A stretch of 64,000 bases of DNA from Candidatus Amunia macphersoniae (GCA_016464795.1 JAEKNN010000054.1:1-64000), one strand, 5' to 3'; positions 1 to 8,667 are shown, numbered from the stretch's first letter. Numbers and translations are program-made. The notes: generated from the sequence alone by a model not told the origin.

Positions 1-986
1 GGCCACCACGCCGGCCCCCGTCGGCCCGACAGCCGCGCGCCGTGCGCCGACCATGCCGCCGCGCCGTACACGGCCAGCTGCGGGGCCGCGATCACGGCGA
101 ACAGCGGTATGTTGCGCTGAGCCTGCAGCGCGGCGGCGAATGTCGCTCCGGCGAGGACGAGGTCGACAGGCTGGCGGCGCGAGCTGAGCGTCCAGCTGGT
201 CACCAGCAGGATCGCCTCGGCCTCGAAGAGCCGCAGCCAGGCGTCGTGGAAGTCCGGAGACTGCCACTCGGTGACCACCCCGGTGAGGGTGGAGTTGGTG
301 AACGTGGTGACGACGTAGGCCCACAACCCGGTGCCCGAGGGATTGACGAGCGTGGCCAGCGCCGCAGCGACGATGGCTGCGCCAAGCAGGCGGCGCAGCC
401 GCCAGTCGGTGGTGCGCACCGTCAGCAACGCGACCAGGGCGATGCCGAGCCCGATGATGAACCCCGCGTGCAGGTTGGCCCAGATCAGGAACAGGGGGGG
501 AAGCGCCAGCAGCGCACGTGCCGAGCCACCACGCCACCGCGTCACCACGTTGAGGACCACCGCTGCACCGAGGAGGCTGATGACCTGGCCTCTGACGCCG
601 ACGAACTGGCCAGCGACGAGTGCGCTGAGCAGCAGTGCGCCGGCCAACCAGGGCCCCGAGGGGCGCCGCTCGCGAGGAATCGAGAGCACGGCGACGAGCA
701 GCGCTGACGAGGCAACCGCGCCCATCACCAGCGATGCCAGCCCGGCGCCGCCGAGGTCGACGAGCCTGGCCAGGCCGACCTCGTACAGCCATTGCTGGCC
801 GACCCACGGGTTGGCGGCATGCAGGAAGCTGAACGGTTCAGCGGTGGGGATGCCGTGGGCGATGATGTAGTGCCCCATGGCGAGATGCCACCACACGTCG
901 CTGTCCCGGAAGGGCTGCACGGTGAGCACAAGGCTGAGGAGCGCGGCCGCCATCAGCCAGCTGATGCGATGCCGCGCGGCGATCAT
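1..986 (-). CDS. GT-C-like multi-membrane protein, C-terminus cut by window edge
   Basis: At least 328 residues are visible; the reading frame continues past base 1. Translating the minus strand gives a hydrophobic protein with several membrane segments. A conserved N-terminal motif DSDVWWHLAMG (near residues 25-35) is followed by a short loop with PFSFLHAANPWVGQQWLYE. The upstream gene (983-2650) has the same layout, with DPDFWWHLRSG, LHSGFVIGLG against LHAGFIIGLG, and WHSPDFHDW against WQSPDFHDAW, so the two are tandem paralogues. Its ATG overlaps the upstream stop by 4 nt, implying translational coupling. Acidic residues in the first external loop are typical of GT-C glycosyltransferases, but that assignment is inference. 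Confidence 0.75.
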   Translation of the reverse strand, partial: MIAARHRISWLMAAALLSLVLTVQPFRDSDVWWHLAMGHYIIAHGIPTAEPFSFLHAANPWVGQQWLYEVGLARLVDLGGAGLASLVMGAVASSALLVAVLSIPRERRPSGPWLAGALLLSALVAGQFVGVRGQVISLLGAAVVLNVVTRWRGGSARALLALPPLFLIWANLHAGFIIGLGIALVALLTVRTTDWRLRRLLGAAIVAAALATLVNPSGTGLWAYVVTTFTNSTLTGVVTEWQSPDFHDAWLRLFEAEAILLVTSWTLSSRRQPVDLVLAGATFAAALQAQRNIPLFAVIAAPQLAVYGAAAWSAHGARLSGRRGPAWW

Positions 987-2650
987 CCCGGCCCCTGGTC
1001 GAGCTGCGAGGACGGGGTGTGCACCAGCGCCGTGCAGGTGTCGCCGGTGCCGGTGAAGACTGGTTGCGGCGGCAGCCGGAGCTGGGCGACCCGGTCGCGA
1101 GGCGCGAAGGCCACGTTGCGCGGGTCGGAGTACACCTGCACCCAATCCCTGGCCTGTGCGATCACGTTGCTGAGGGGGGCATTGGTGTCGAACACCACCA
1201 CGTCGGTGCCGGAGTTGCGCAGGATCGCGTCCCAGTGCGGGCTCACCGTCTCGACGTCGCCGTAGCTGTACAGGAGCGCGTCGCCCATCAGGGCGGCATC
1301 CCCAAAGACGAACACCCGGTCGCCGTGGGCGGAGAGACGGTAGGCGAGATAGCCGCCCTCGCCGTACTGGTTGAAGATGTGCAGGGGCAGCGGGTCAGCC
1401 GCCAGCCAGCGGGCCGCGCACACCGGATAGTCCTGTGCGTAGACCAGCGAATCCTCCTGCGTGCGCATCGCCGGGATCAGGCGGCTGCCGAGAAAGACGC
1501 CGAGAACCGCTGCGCAGAGCAGTAACCAGGTCACCACTCGGACCGGGGCGGGAGGAAGCGACGACCGCCGTTGGGGCCGCGTCCGCAGGCGCTGGAGCAG
1601 CATGTCCGCCTGCGTGATCCACACAGGTGTCGCCGCGGCCACGAACAGCGCGATGTGGCGCACCGACTGGAACGAGAGCACCACCGTCGCCAGCACCAGA
1701 GCCGCGTCGCGCAGCCGGATGGCACGGTTGACGACGATCAGCGCCACCAGGCTGAGCAGTATCAGCCCAAAGCAGCGCACCGACCAGTCGTGAAAGTCTG
1801 GTGAGTGCCACTCCAGGATCAGTGACTGCTGAGCCGGCGAGCCCTGGGTGGCCAGCGGGTAGAGGATGATCGAGGGGCCGTTGAGGTTGACGGCCGAGAT
1901 CAGCAGGCATGCCCCGAGAAGCACCCCCAGGCTGCGAACCCGTCGCGCGGGTGCACGACCGTCGAGGTGGAGCAGGTGGGCGAGACCCTCCGCTGCCAGA
2001 ACCACCGCCATGAAGCCCAGGCCGATGACGAACCCGGAATGAAGGTTGCTCCACACCAGGAACACAGGCACCAGCAGCCAGGAGAGGCGGCCGCCGGAGC
2101 GGAGGTGGCGCTCGGTGAGCAGCAGCACCAAGCATGCCAGGGCGAACGTGATCATCTGCGCGCGAGGTCCCCAGATCGGGTAGCCGGCGATCACCGCCAG
2201 CACCATTCCGCCGCCGAGAACGAATGGACCGGGCCGGTCCATGCGTGAGCGCAGAAAGACGCACAGCACACCCAGCCAGGTCACCACGCTGAGCGCCAGG
2301 ACGACGGCGGACAAGTCGCCCCACCGATAGAGGGCAGCAAAGAGAACCTCGGTCAGCCACTCGTGCATCGTCCAGGCGTGGTTGCCCACGGTGTAGGTGA
2401 AGGGGTCGGTGCGGAGGAGGGCGCCCGACTGGAGGATCAGCTGACCGCTGCGCAGGTGCCACCAGAAGTCGGGATCGCGGATGGCGCTGGTGATCGGGAA
2501 GGCCAGCGCCAGCATCACCGCGCTGAGGAACAGCCCGCCCGGAGACGTCAGCCTGTCGATCAATGACTGACGGAGCCCATCGGGGTGCGGTGGCGGGGCA
2601 GCGGAGATGGGCGCGGCCGCGGGCGCCGTGAGTGTCACGTCGCCGGTCAT
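983..2650 (-). CDS. GT-C-like integral membrane protein, 555 aa
   Basis: A predicted polytopic membrane protein with about ten hydrophobic segments. It has a 35-residue Ala/Pro-rich cytoplasmic start and a soluble C-terminal domain of about 150 residues. The motif DPDFWWHLRSG lies just after the first membrane segment, and its Asp-x-Asp could serve as a metal or donor-phosphate site as in GT-C lipid-linked glycosyltransferases. The protein is paralogous to the gene that follows it and is linked to that gene by an ATGA overlap. Upstream is the receiver protein at 2699, 48 nt away. Family membership is inferred from topology and the motif only; substrate unknown. Confidence 0.75.
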   Translation of the reverse strand: MTGDVTLTAPAAAPISAAPPPHPDGLRQSLIDRLTSPGGLFLSAVMLALAFPITSAIRDPDFWWHLRSGQLILQSGALLRTDPFTYTVGNHAWTMHEWLTEVLFAALYRWGDLSAVVLALSVVTWLGVLCVFLRSRMDRPGPFVLGGGMVLAVIAGYPIWGPRAQMITFALACLVLLLTERHLRSGGRLSWLLVPVFLVWSNLHSGFVIGLGFMAVVLAAEGLAHLLHLDGRAPARRVRSLGVLLGACLLISAVNLNGPSIILYPLATQGSPAQQSLILEWHSPDFHDWSVRCFGLILLSLVALIVVNRAIRLRDAALVLATVVLSFQSVRHIALFVAAATPVWITQADMLLQRLRTRPQRRSSLPPAPVRVVTWLLLCAAVLGVFLGSRLIPAMRTQEDSLVYAQDYPVCAARWLAADPLPLHIFNQYGEGGYLAYRLSAHGDRVFVFGDAALMGDALLYSYGDVETVSPHWDAILRNSGTDVVVFDTNAPLSNVIAQARDWVQVYSDPRNVAFAPRDRVAQLRLPPQPVFTGTGDTCTALVHTPSSQLDQGPG

Positions 2651-2698
2651 TGTCCCCCGCCACTGTGATCAGTGACCTCGCGCGCTGGTCACGCTCGG

Positions 2699-3127
2699 TC
2701 AACGGATCGGTTCTGCCGCCGATTCACTGGGGGTGCGATTGTGACCCGCCAGGGCGGCGCCCAGCGCCTCGCCCAGCGCCTGCGCGTCAAAGGGCTTGTT
2801 CATGAAGGTGATCTCGCCCAGATCCACCACCGCCTGGATGTCGTCGTCCAGGCAGCGCGCGGTGAGCAGGATGATCGGAATCGCAGTGGTGCGCTGCTCA
2901 GCCCGGATGGCGCGGCAGAGTGAGAGCCCCGACAGCCGTGGCATCATCACGTCGGTCACGACCACGTCGGCGGTCCAGCCGGCGAGGACCTCCAGCGCAG
3001 CCGCGCCGTCGCCAGCGCTGCGTGTCGCGTAGCCGTCGAGGCCGAGACGCATCTCGAGGAGGCGGCGCAGAGAAGCGTCATCTTCGACGATGAGGATGCG
3101 GGCCGCGTCCTGCTTGGGCAGGCCCAT
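2699..3127 (-). CDS. Receiver-only response regulator (CheY-like), 142 aa
   Basis: A single REC domain with no output domain. The acidic pocket is E15-D16-D17, the phosphoacceptor D59 (VVVTDVMMP), the switch Thr T89 (ILLTA) and the invariant lysine K111 (MNKPF). A 20-residue Ser/Pro-rich tail follows. A much longer frame exists, but the ATG at 3127 is preceded by an AAGGAG ribosome site at good spacing and the domain begins directly after it. The gene is divergent from the DegS-like kinase at 3415, about 290 bp apart, which makes that kinase a reasonable partner. Without a DNA-binding domain it probably acts through protein contact or in a phosphorelay. Confidence 0.85.
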   Translation of the reverse strand: MGLPKQDAARILIVEDDASLRRLLEMRLGLDGYATRSAGDGAAALEVLAGWTADVVVTDVMMPRLSGLSLCRAIRAEQRTTAIPIILLTARCLDDDIQAVVDLGEITFMNKPFDAQALGEALGAALAGHNRTPSESAAEPIR

Positions 3128-3158
3128 GGGACAGGCTCCTTGGGGTTCTGACCACGTG

Positions 3159-3164
3159 GTTATA
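3159..3164 (-). promoter_or_regulatory. Putative -10 box for the receiver gene
   Basis: TATAAC on the minus strand, 31 bp upstream of the ATG at 3127. No convincing -35 box at 16-18 bp spacing. This would give a 5' leader of about 25 nt carrying the AAGGAG site. Confidence 0.35.
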
Positions 3165-3372
3165 GCCGGGTCGGGGCGGGACCGCCGACGTGCAACCACC
3201 CTGTGACCCTGCTTCCACTGACACCGCGCGCGTCGCCCGGCCTTGCCGGCAGGTGGTCGGTTGAGCAGCCGGTTCGGCCGCCGGCCGGTCCCACCCAGCC
3301 GGACGGAGGACGGCATTTGCCAAGGGGTGAAACGCTCCGGCCACGCGGCCGAGAGGGGCGGCGGGTCGCCGG

Positions 3373-3378
3373 TATCAT
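3373..3378 (+). promoter_or_regulatory. Putative -10 box upstream of the DegS-like kinase
   Basis: TATCAT lies 7 nt before an ATG at 3386. That spacing would start a leaderless transcript at the 10-codon frame feeding into the kinase gene. No clear -35 box. Confidence 0.35.
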
Positions 3379-3385
3379 GCCAGAC

Positions 3386-3418
3386 ATGCCGCACGCCCAC
3401 AGCTTCTGCGCGCCATGA
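3386..3418 (+). CDS. Possible 10-codon leader peptide overlapping the kinase start
   Basis: An ATG at 3386 opens the short frame MPHAHSFCAP. Its TGA overlaps the kinase ATG at 3415 as ATGA. A TATCAT box sits 7 nt upstream of this ATG. The kinase start itself has no visible Shine-Dalgarno site, so re-initiation from this mini-frame is a plausible way to translate it. The frame is too short for homology evidence and the call is inference. Confidence 0.3.
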   Translation: MPHAHSFCAP

Positions 3419-4473
3419 CCACGTCGGCGAAGGCATCTGCCGTCAACCCCTCCGCGCTCTCGGGGGTTCGTTTTCTCCTCACCCAGCGCATCGAGGATCT
3501 GGATACATCGGCCGCCAGCCTGGACACGCGCCTGGCTGACGCCGCCGACGCGCGCGAGGAGTTGCGCCGGCGCACTGAGGAGAGCGAGAAGCGCTGGCGC
3601 GGGCTGCTCGAACACCTCGCGGGCGTCGATCCCGACGAGCTGGACAACGCATTTCGTAGCCTGGCGCGCTTTCGCGCCGATCTCGCCGCCGTCGACGAGC
3701 GCTTCCGCGACGTCAGCGCCCGGCTCATCGACCTTCGCAGCGAGCAGGAGGTGCTGCGCTCGGTCTTTCGGAGCCTGGACGACCTCGCCGCTGAGGTGGC
3801 CCCTCACGTCGACAACTCCCGGGTGCGCAGCGCCTCGCGGCAGGTGTTCCAGATCATCGAGGAGGAGCGGATGCGGATCGCGCGCGACATGCACGACGGT
3901 CCTGCTCAGTCGATGGCCAACCTCGTCCTCCAGGCCGAGATCCTGGAGCGTCTGATCCAGCGCGACCCTGCCCAGGTGGTCAAGGAGCTGGCCGACTTCA
4001 AGGATGGGGTTCGGGCGGTGCTCGAGGACACCCGTCGCCTGATCTTCGACCTGCGGCCGATGACCCTGGACGATCTCGGCCTGGTGCCAACCCTGCGCAA
4101 GTTCGTCAAGGACTATGGGGACAAGGCGGGGGTGAACGCCCAGCTGCGAGTGATGGGGGAGGAGACCCGGCTGCCGGGCTCCTACGAGCCGACCATCTTC
4201 CGGATCGTGCAGGAGGCGCTCAACAATGCCCGCAAGCACGCGGTGGCGCGCAACGTGGAGGTACTCATCAACTTCCACGGCGACTCTGTCACGGCAGTGA
4301 TCCGCGATGACGGGGTGGGCATGGACGTCGCCGCTGTCGAGGCACGACTGGAGGGCAACAAGAACCTCGGTCTGATCTCGATGCGCGAGCGCGCCGACCT
4401 CGAGAAGGGCACCATGGAGATTCGCTCCGAGACCGGGCGCGGAACCGAGGTGCGGGCCTCGTTTCGCCTCTGA
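3415..4473 (+). CDS. DegS-type cytoplasmic sensor histidine kinase, 352 aa
   Basis: There are no membrane segments. Residues 20-145 are predicted to be mostly coiled coil, as in DegS. A HisKA_3 dimerisation domain follows, with phosphoacceptor H160 in RDMHDGPAQ, then a HATPase_c domain with N-box EALNNARKHA (about 268-277), DDGVGMD (298-304) and NLGLISMRER. The kinase is expected to autophosphorylate and pass phosphate to a receiver. No NarL-type regulator is adjacent; the closest receiver is the divergent CheY-like protein at 2699-3127. A paralogue at 48372-49451 shares the C-terminal half but lacks the histidine. Its start overlaps the stop of a possible leader peptide. Confidence 0.9.
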   Translation: MTTSAKASAVNPSALSGVRFLLTQRIEDLDTSAASLDTRLADAADAREELRRRTEESEKRWRGLLEHLAGVDPDELDNAFRSLARFRADLAAVDERFRDVSARLIDLRSEQEVLRSVFRSLDDLAAEVAPHVDNSRVRSASRQVFQIIEEERMRIARDMHDGPAQSMANLVLQAEILERLIQRDPAQVVKELADFKDGVRAVLEDTRRLIFDLRPMTLDDLGLVPTLRKFVKDYGDKAGVNAQLRVMGEETRLPGSYEPTIFRIVQEALNNARKHAVARNVEVLINFHGDSVTAVIRDDGVGMDVAAVEARLEGNKNLGLISMRERADLEKGTMEIRSETGRGTEVRASFRL

Positions 4474-4523
4474 CCGCGCCGAGAGGCCACCCTCATGCGG
4501 CGATGGTGCGGGACAATCACCTG

Positions 4524-5237
4524 GTGACCATGCGATTTCGGGTGCTGGCCTGCGACTACGACGGCACCATCGCATCGCAGGGGATCCTGGCGCCCGAGAC
4601 CGTGGAGTCCCTGCATCAGCTGCGTGAGAGCGGTCGCCGCGCGGTGCTGGTGACCGGCCGCATCCTCGACGAGCTGCTCGACATCTGCGACGACCTCGAC
4701 GTCTTCAACCTCGCTGTGCTCGAGAACGGTGCGCTCATCTACAACCCCGCCACCGGCAAGCAGAGGCTCCTCGCCCCCACCCTGCCACGCCGCTTCATCA
4801 GCGCTCTCCAGGCGCAGGGAGTGACCCCGCTGTCGGTGGGCCGGGCCATCTGCTCGACCTGGGAGCCGTACGAAGCGGTGGTGGTGCGCACCATCCACGA
4901 GATGCAGCTCGACCTTCAGATCCTGTTCAACAAGCACTCGGTGATGGTGCTGCCGGCCAGTGTCAACAAGGCGACAGGGCTGACGGCAGCCCTCGAGGAG
5001 CTCCGTGAGACCGCCGAGGCGACCGTGGCAGTCGGTGATGCCGAGAACGATCTGGTGATGCTGGGGATGGCCGGTTGCGGGGTGGCGGTGGGCAACGCGC
5101 TGACAAGTGTCAAGGAGCGTGCCGACCTGCTCATGCCCGGGCGGGCGGGGGACGGTGTTCGCGAGCTGATCGACCAGATCCTCGCCGACGACCTGTCGTC
5201 CGCACTACCCGGCGCCAGCCACCGTCGCGCGGGGTAG
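4524..5237 (+). CDS. HAD superfamily (Cof-type) phosphatase, 237 aa
   Basis: HAD motif I is DYDGT (nucleophile D11, acid/base D13), motif II is VTGR, and motif IV is GDAENDL near residues 171-177. These belong to the Cof/SPP-like subfamily, which dephosphorylates sugar phosphates or similar small molecules; no specific substrate can be given. I chose the GTG at 4524 because a GACAAT box lies exactly 6 nt upstream, as in leaderless transcripts; an ATG at 4503 or 4530 is also possible. The gene is convergent with malQ, with a hairpin between them. The stop at 5237 is followed by an 8-bp perfect stem. Confidence 0.85.
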   Translation: MTMRFRVLACDYDGTIASQGILAPETVESLHQLRESGRRAVLVTGRILDELLDICDDLDVFNLAVLENGALIYNPATGKQRLLAPTLPRRFISALQAQGVTPLSVGRAICSTWEPYEAVVVRTIHEMQLDLQILFNKHSVMVLPASVNKATGLTAALEELRETAEATVAVGDAENDLVMLGMAGCGVAVGNALTSVKERADLLMPGRAGDGVRELIDQILADDLSSALPGASHRRAG

Positions 5238-5256
5238 TGCGGCGCGCCCGCCGCAC
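5237..5256. terminator. Hairpin between convergent genes
   Basis: A perfect 8-bp stem, GTGCGGCG / CGCCGCAC with a 4-nt loop, fills the 23-bp gap between the HAD gene and malQ. There is no T-run on either strand, so its role as a two-way terminator is inferred from position. Confidence 0.5.
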
Positions 5257-5260
5257 CCGG

Positions 5261-7090
5261 TCAGCCGCGGCGCAGGGCTCGGGCGATGCGCCCCGCCAGC
5301 GGTGAGGCGGTGATCTGGTCGAGCGGACGGTGGAGGGCCAGGCTCCAATTGGGCGACCGCTCGACAGTGGTGCCGGGGATGTTGGGCCGCTCGACCACCT
5401 CGGCGGCATCCTCGAGCGCCGCCACGACCAGCATCGACGGCGATGCGCACAGGGCTGTGTAGGCGTTGACGATGACGTCCGCGGTCTCGAGGCTGTCGTC
5501 ACCGGCGGCGCGGCTGAGGCGCCGACGCATCACCGCGGTTCCCTGGTCATTGACGGGCACGCCGATCGCCCGCAGCCTCGCGGTGTCCGTGCCCGTCCAC
5601 ATCCCGGCGATGGTGGGCAGGTCGTGCGTGGTCACCGCGCTGAGCGCGCGGACGGGGAACGCTGACGGCTCATCGTCAGCGAACCACAGCAGGCGATAGC
5701 TGAGGATGTCCCGCGCCTGCATCTCCTCGCGGACCACGTCCTCCACGGTCCCCAGGTCCTCGCCGACCACCACCGCTCCGGCGCGGACACTCTCAAGCGC
5801 CAGGATGTCGAGCATCTCCGGTGCGGGATAGCGCACGAAGACCCCCGCATCGGGCCCGCTGCCGCGCGGGATCCAGAACAAGCGGAAGAGCCCCATCACG
5901 TGGTCGATGCGGATCCCCATCGCATGTCTGAAGCCGGCCCGCAGCACCGCTGCCAGCGGTGCGTACCCCCGAGCTTGCAGGGTTCGCGGGTTCCAGGGGG
6001 GCTGCGCCCAGTCCTGTCCGAGCGCGTTGAAGAGGTCGGGCGGCGCGCCCACTGAGAAGTCGCGGGCGAACAGGTCGGGGTCGGACCACACGTCGGCACC
6101 CCCGGGGTCGACACCGATCGGGAGGTCGGCCATGAGCGGCACCGCGGCCGCGGCGCGCGCCAGCTGGCCGTCGAGCAGCCACTGCAGCCAGGCGTGGAAG
6201 CCGACCCGTCGCGGCTCGCGTTCACGGAGCTCGCGGACGGCGGGACCGCCCGCGACGCGCAACTCGGTGGGCCACCGCCGGAAGTCACCACCGTGGTCCT
6301 CGGCGATGACGCAGAAGGTGGCGAAGCGCTCCAGGTCCTCCCCTTGAGACCGGCGCCAGGCCAGGAACTCAGGGGTCGGCGGGATGGCGGCATCGATCCG
6401 GCGCAGGGCGTCGAGTTTGAGGGCCGCGACCGCGTCCCTGTCGATGTGGCGGTGCCGGTTGAGGGCTCGACCGGCCGCCACCAGGCGGTCGAGGTCAGCT
6501 CCCAGGGCGGCCGCACACCCCGGCACCTCTTCCACCCGCAGGTACAGCAGGTTCCTCCAGCGACGGCTGCTGGGAAGGTAGGGGCTGGGCTCGATCGGCA
6601 CCGAGGGCACCGCGGCGTTCAGCGGGCTCAGCAGCGCGAAACCGGCACCGGTCGCCGAGGCCCACCCGCCGAAGTCGCGAAGGTCGGCGAGGTCGCCGAT
6701 CCCCCAGCTCTGCTCGGAGCGCGCGGAGTACACCTGGACCGCCCAGCCGCCGCTGCGCAAGCCGGCCGGGAGGTGGCAGCGGCGCGGGCTGACGATCACG
6801 GCTCGCGGGCCACCGGGACCGATCGCTGTGTGGTAACCGAGCGGGACGCCCGGGCCCACCGTGACCTCCAGGTGGAGCGGCCGGCGGTCCTCGGTGACCA
6901 GGTCCAGCGGGCGCTCCAGCCGGTCCCCGGGATGCAGCATCAGCGGGGGCGGCGCGTGAACGCCGACAGCACCACCTTCGCCGCCGAGCGCGGCTCCGAC
7001 CGCCTGCACCGTCGCCGGCGGCGCCGCGATCAGCCGGCCCGCAGCATCCTCGTACTCTGCCTGCACCCCCCAGTGCAGGGCCCCGGTCAA
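5261..7090 (-). CDS. malQ: 4-alpha-glucanotransferase (amylomaltase), 609 aa
   Basis: A GH77 enzyme that transfers alpha-1,4-glucan segments between malto-oligosaccharides in glycogen/maltodextrin metabolism. Recognisable elements are the substrate-loop region with IEPSPYLPSSRR, PIGVDPGGADVW, the nucleophile aspartate in GIRIDHVMGLFR (about residue 395), the acid/base glutamate in GEDLGTV (about 444) and the third carboxylate in TTHDLPT (about 488). The N-terminal 90 residues look like the beta-rich extension of longer MalQ forms. Its start overlaps the HD-GYP regulator stop by 4 nt, so the two are translated together. Cytoplasmic. Confidence 0.93.
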   Translation of the reverse strand: MTGALHWGVQAEYEDAAGRLIAAPPATVQAVGAALGGEGGAVGVHAPPPLMLHPGDRLERPLDLVTEDRRPLHLEVTVGPGVPLGYHTAIGPGGPRAVIVSPRRCHLPAGLRSGGWAVQVYSARSEQSWGIGDLADLRDFGGWASATGAGFALLSPLNAAVPSVPIEPSPYLPSSRRWRNLLYLRVEEVPGCAAALGADLDRLVAAGRALNRHRHIDRDAVAALKLDALRRIDAAIPPTPEFLAWRRSQGEDLERFATFCVIAEDHGGDFRRWPTELRVAGGPAVRELREREPRRVGFHAWLQWLLDGQLARAAAAVPLMADLPIGVDPGGADVWSDPDLFARDFSVGAPPDLFNALGQDWAQPPWNPRTLQARGYAPLAAVLRAGFRHAMGIRIDHVMGLFRLFWIPRGSGPDAGVFVRYPAPEMLDILALESVRAGAVVVGEDLGTVEDVVREEMQARDILSYRLLWFADDEPSAFPVRALSAVTTHDLPTIAGMWTGTDTARLRAIGVPVNDQGTAVMRRRLSRAAGDDSLETADVIVNAYTALCASPSMLVVAALEDAAEVVERPNIPGTTVERSPNWSLALHRPLDQITASPLAGRIARALRRG

Positions 7091-8154
7091 CGAAGGGCCC
7101 CGGCCACCGTGCTGTGGGGTTGGTGCGCGGCGGAGCGCCGCGCGATCAGCTCGAACTCGGAAATGGTGTTCACCACATCATGGTAGTGACCCGCACCGGT
7201 GCCCGAGAGAGTGGACATGAAGGCGTCAACAACCTCGGGATCGAACTGTCTGCCGCGCTCGTGCACCAGTTCGGCTACCGCCATCGGCACAGTGCGCGCC
7301 GCCGCGTATGGACGGCCCGCGGTCATGACGTCGAAGGCGTCGACGACGCTGACGATCCGCGCGCCCAGGGGAATGTCGAATCCCTGCAGCCCGAGTGGAT
7401 ATCCGGTTCCGTCCCAGCGCTCGTGGTGGTGGCGCACGATCACGCGCACGTCCTCCCAGGTGTCGATGTCCTCGAGGATGGCGGCGCCGATCACGGGATG
7501 CAGCTGCATGACCTCGCGCTCGGCCGCGGTGAGGCGCCCCGCCTTGCGGAGCAGCTCCTCGGGAACCCCCACCTTGCCGATGTCGTGGAGGCACGCGCCC
7601 ACGCGGATGGAGAAGCGCTGATCGTCGTCGAGGTCCAGCTCGCGGGCCACGGCCTCGGCGTGCTCGACCAGACGCTCGGCGTGCTGTTGAGTGGCGCAGT
7701 CCTTCGATTCCAGAGTGTTGGCAAGGAGCATGGTGAATCGCTCGAGCATGGGCAGCAGCAGCGTCAGCCGGGTGGTCTCGACCGCCATCTGGCGCCGCTC
7801 GAGGGCTCGGCCGGCCACGGTGAGGAGGTGCTCGGCCTTGAACGGCTTGGGAATGAACCCCACGGCACCCGCCTGCATGGCGCGCATCGCCAGGTCGAGG
7901 TCGTGGTAGGCGGTGACGATGATGCATGGCAGCGTGGGGTCGACCCGCTGAGCCTGATTGATGACCTCGATGCCGGTCGCGCCGGGCATGTTGTAGTCGG
8001 TGACGACGAGGTCGAAGGCACCGCCGCAGCCGAGCAGCTTGATCGCCTGGGCGCCGTCCGCGCCGGCCACCACCTCGTATCCCCCGGCCGCGAGCGCATC
8101 GGTCAGGAACCGGCGGACCATCAGGTCGTCGTCTGCGATGAGCACCCGGGGCAT
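7087..8154 (-). CDS. Response regulator with HD-GYP output domain, 355 aa
   Basis: An N-terminal receiver domain (acidic D8-D10, phosphoacceptor D53, T81, K103) is followed by an HD-GYP domain. The metal-site histidines and aspartate include H158, H190-D191 (LHDIGK) and the HHHERWDGTGYP block at about 242-253. All the signature residues of active cyclic-di-GMP phosphodiesterases are present. This RpfG-like layout couples phosphorylation to cyclic-di-GMP breakdown. The gene is the first of a two-gene unit with malQ, with a 4-bp overlap. Its kinase is not obvious, though the DegS-like protein at 3415 is nearby. Confidence 0.92.
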   Translation of the reverse strand: MPRVLIADDDLMVRRFLTDALAAGGYEVVAGADGAQAIKLLGCGGAFDLVVTDYNMPGATGIEVINQAQRVDPTLPCIIVTAYHDLDLAMRAMQAGAVGFIPKPFKAEHLLTVAGRALERRQMAVETTRLTLLLPMLERFTMLLANTLESKDCATQQHAERLVEHAEAVARELDLDDDQRFSIRVGACLHDIGKVGVPEELLRKAGRLTAAEREVMQLHPVIGAAILEDIDTWEDVRVIVRHHHERWDGTGYPLGLQGFDIPLGARIVSVVDAFDVMTAGRPYAAARTVPMAVAELVHERGRQFDPEVVDAFMSTLSGTGAGHYHDVVNTISEFELIARRSAAHQPHSTVAGALR

Positions 8155-8289
8155 GGCGGAATCGTGCGCGGCCCGGGCAGCTTCCTCGAAAGCATTTACC
8201 CGGCTGATACAACTCCGTCACAGCAACCTACGAAGCCGTGTGAGCGGAGCGATCGCATCGGACGTTCCAGTTCGTCCGACGGTGGTGGA

Positions 8290-8610
8290 TCAGCGAGCGG
8301 GTGCGTCGCCTCGGTCCCTGCCGGGGGCCCGGGCGACGGTGGAACGGAGGCTGTTCTTCCAGTGCGCGCTGACGGCACGCTGGATCTGCAGGTCGGACCA
8401 CCACAGGGGCACGACAGCCATCTGGTCGCGCTGGATCTTCATGCGAGTGCAGAGCAGACGGCGGCGCACCGGCAGGCCGAAGTCGGAGTGCCAGAACATC
8501 TTGTAGACCAGGTAGGCGGCGATCCAGGCGAGCAGGAATGCCAGGAAGACGCTCAGGACTGCTGTGTTGACGGGGTGTCCGGCGATGTCGAGGTCGCTGA
8601 TCAGGTGCAC
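8290..8610 (-). CDS. Small single-pass membrane protein, unknown function
   Basis: 106 residues. A hydrophobic helix at about residues 15-36 (AVLSVFLAFLLAWIAAYLVY) is followed by a basic, Trp-containing cytoplasmic tail. I recognise no family. The GTG at 8610 is favoured because a TACCCT box ends 6 nt upstream, consistent with a leaderless transcript starting just after the rpoC terminator; an in-frame ATG at 8640 has no spaced ribosome site. It lies on the same strand as rpoC but after the terminator, so it is probably transcribed separately. Confidence 0.6.
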   Translation of the reverse strand: MHLISDLDIAGHPVNTAVLSVFLAFLLAWIAAYLVYKMFWHSDFGLPVRRRLLCTRMKIQRDQMAVVPLWWSDLQIQRAVSAHWKNSLRSTVARAPGRDRGDAPAR

Positions 8611-8667
8611 CGCTCTAGGGTACGCGCCGGCTGCTGACATTCCTGCAACGAAACGGTAAGGACAACA

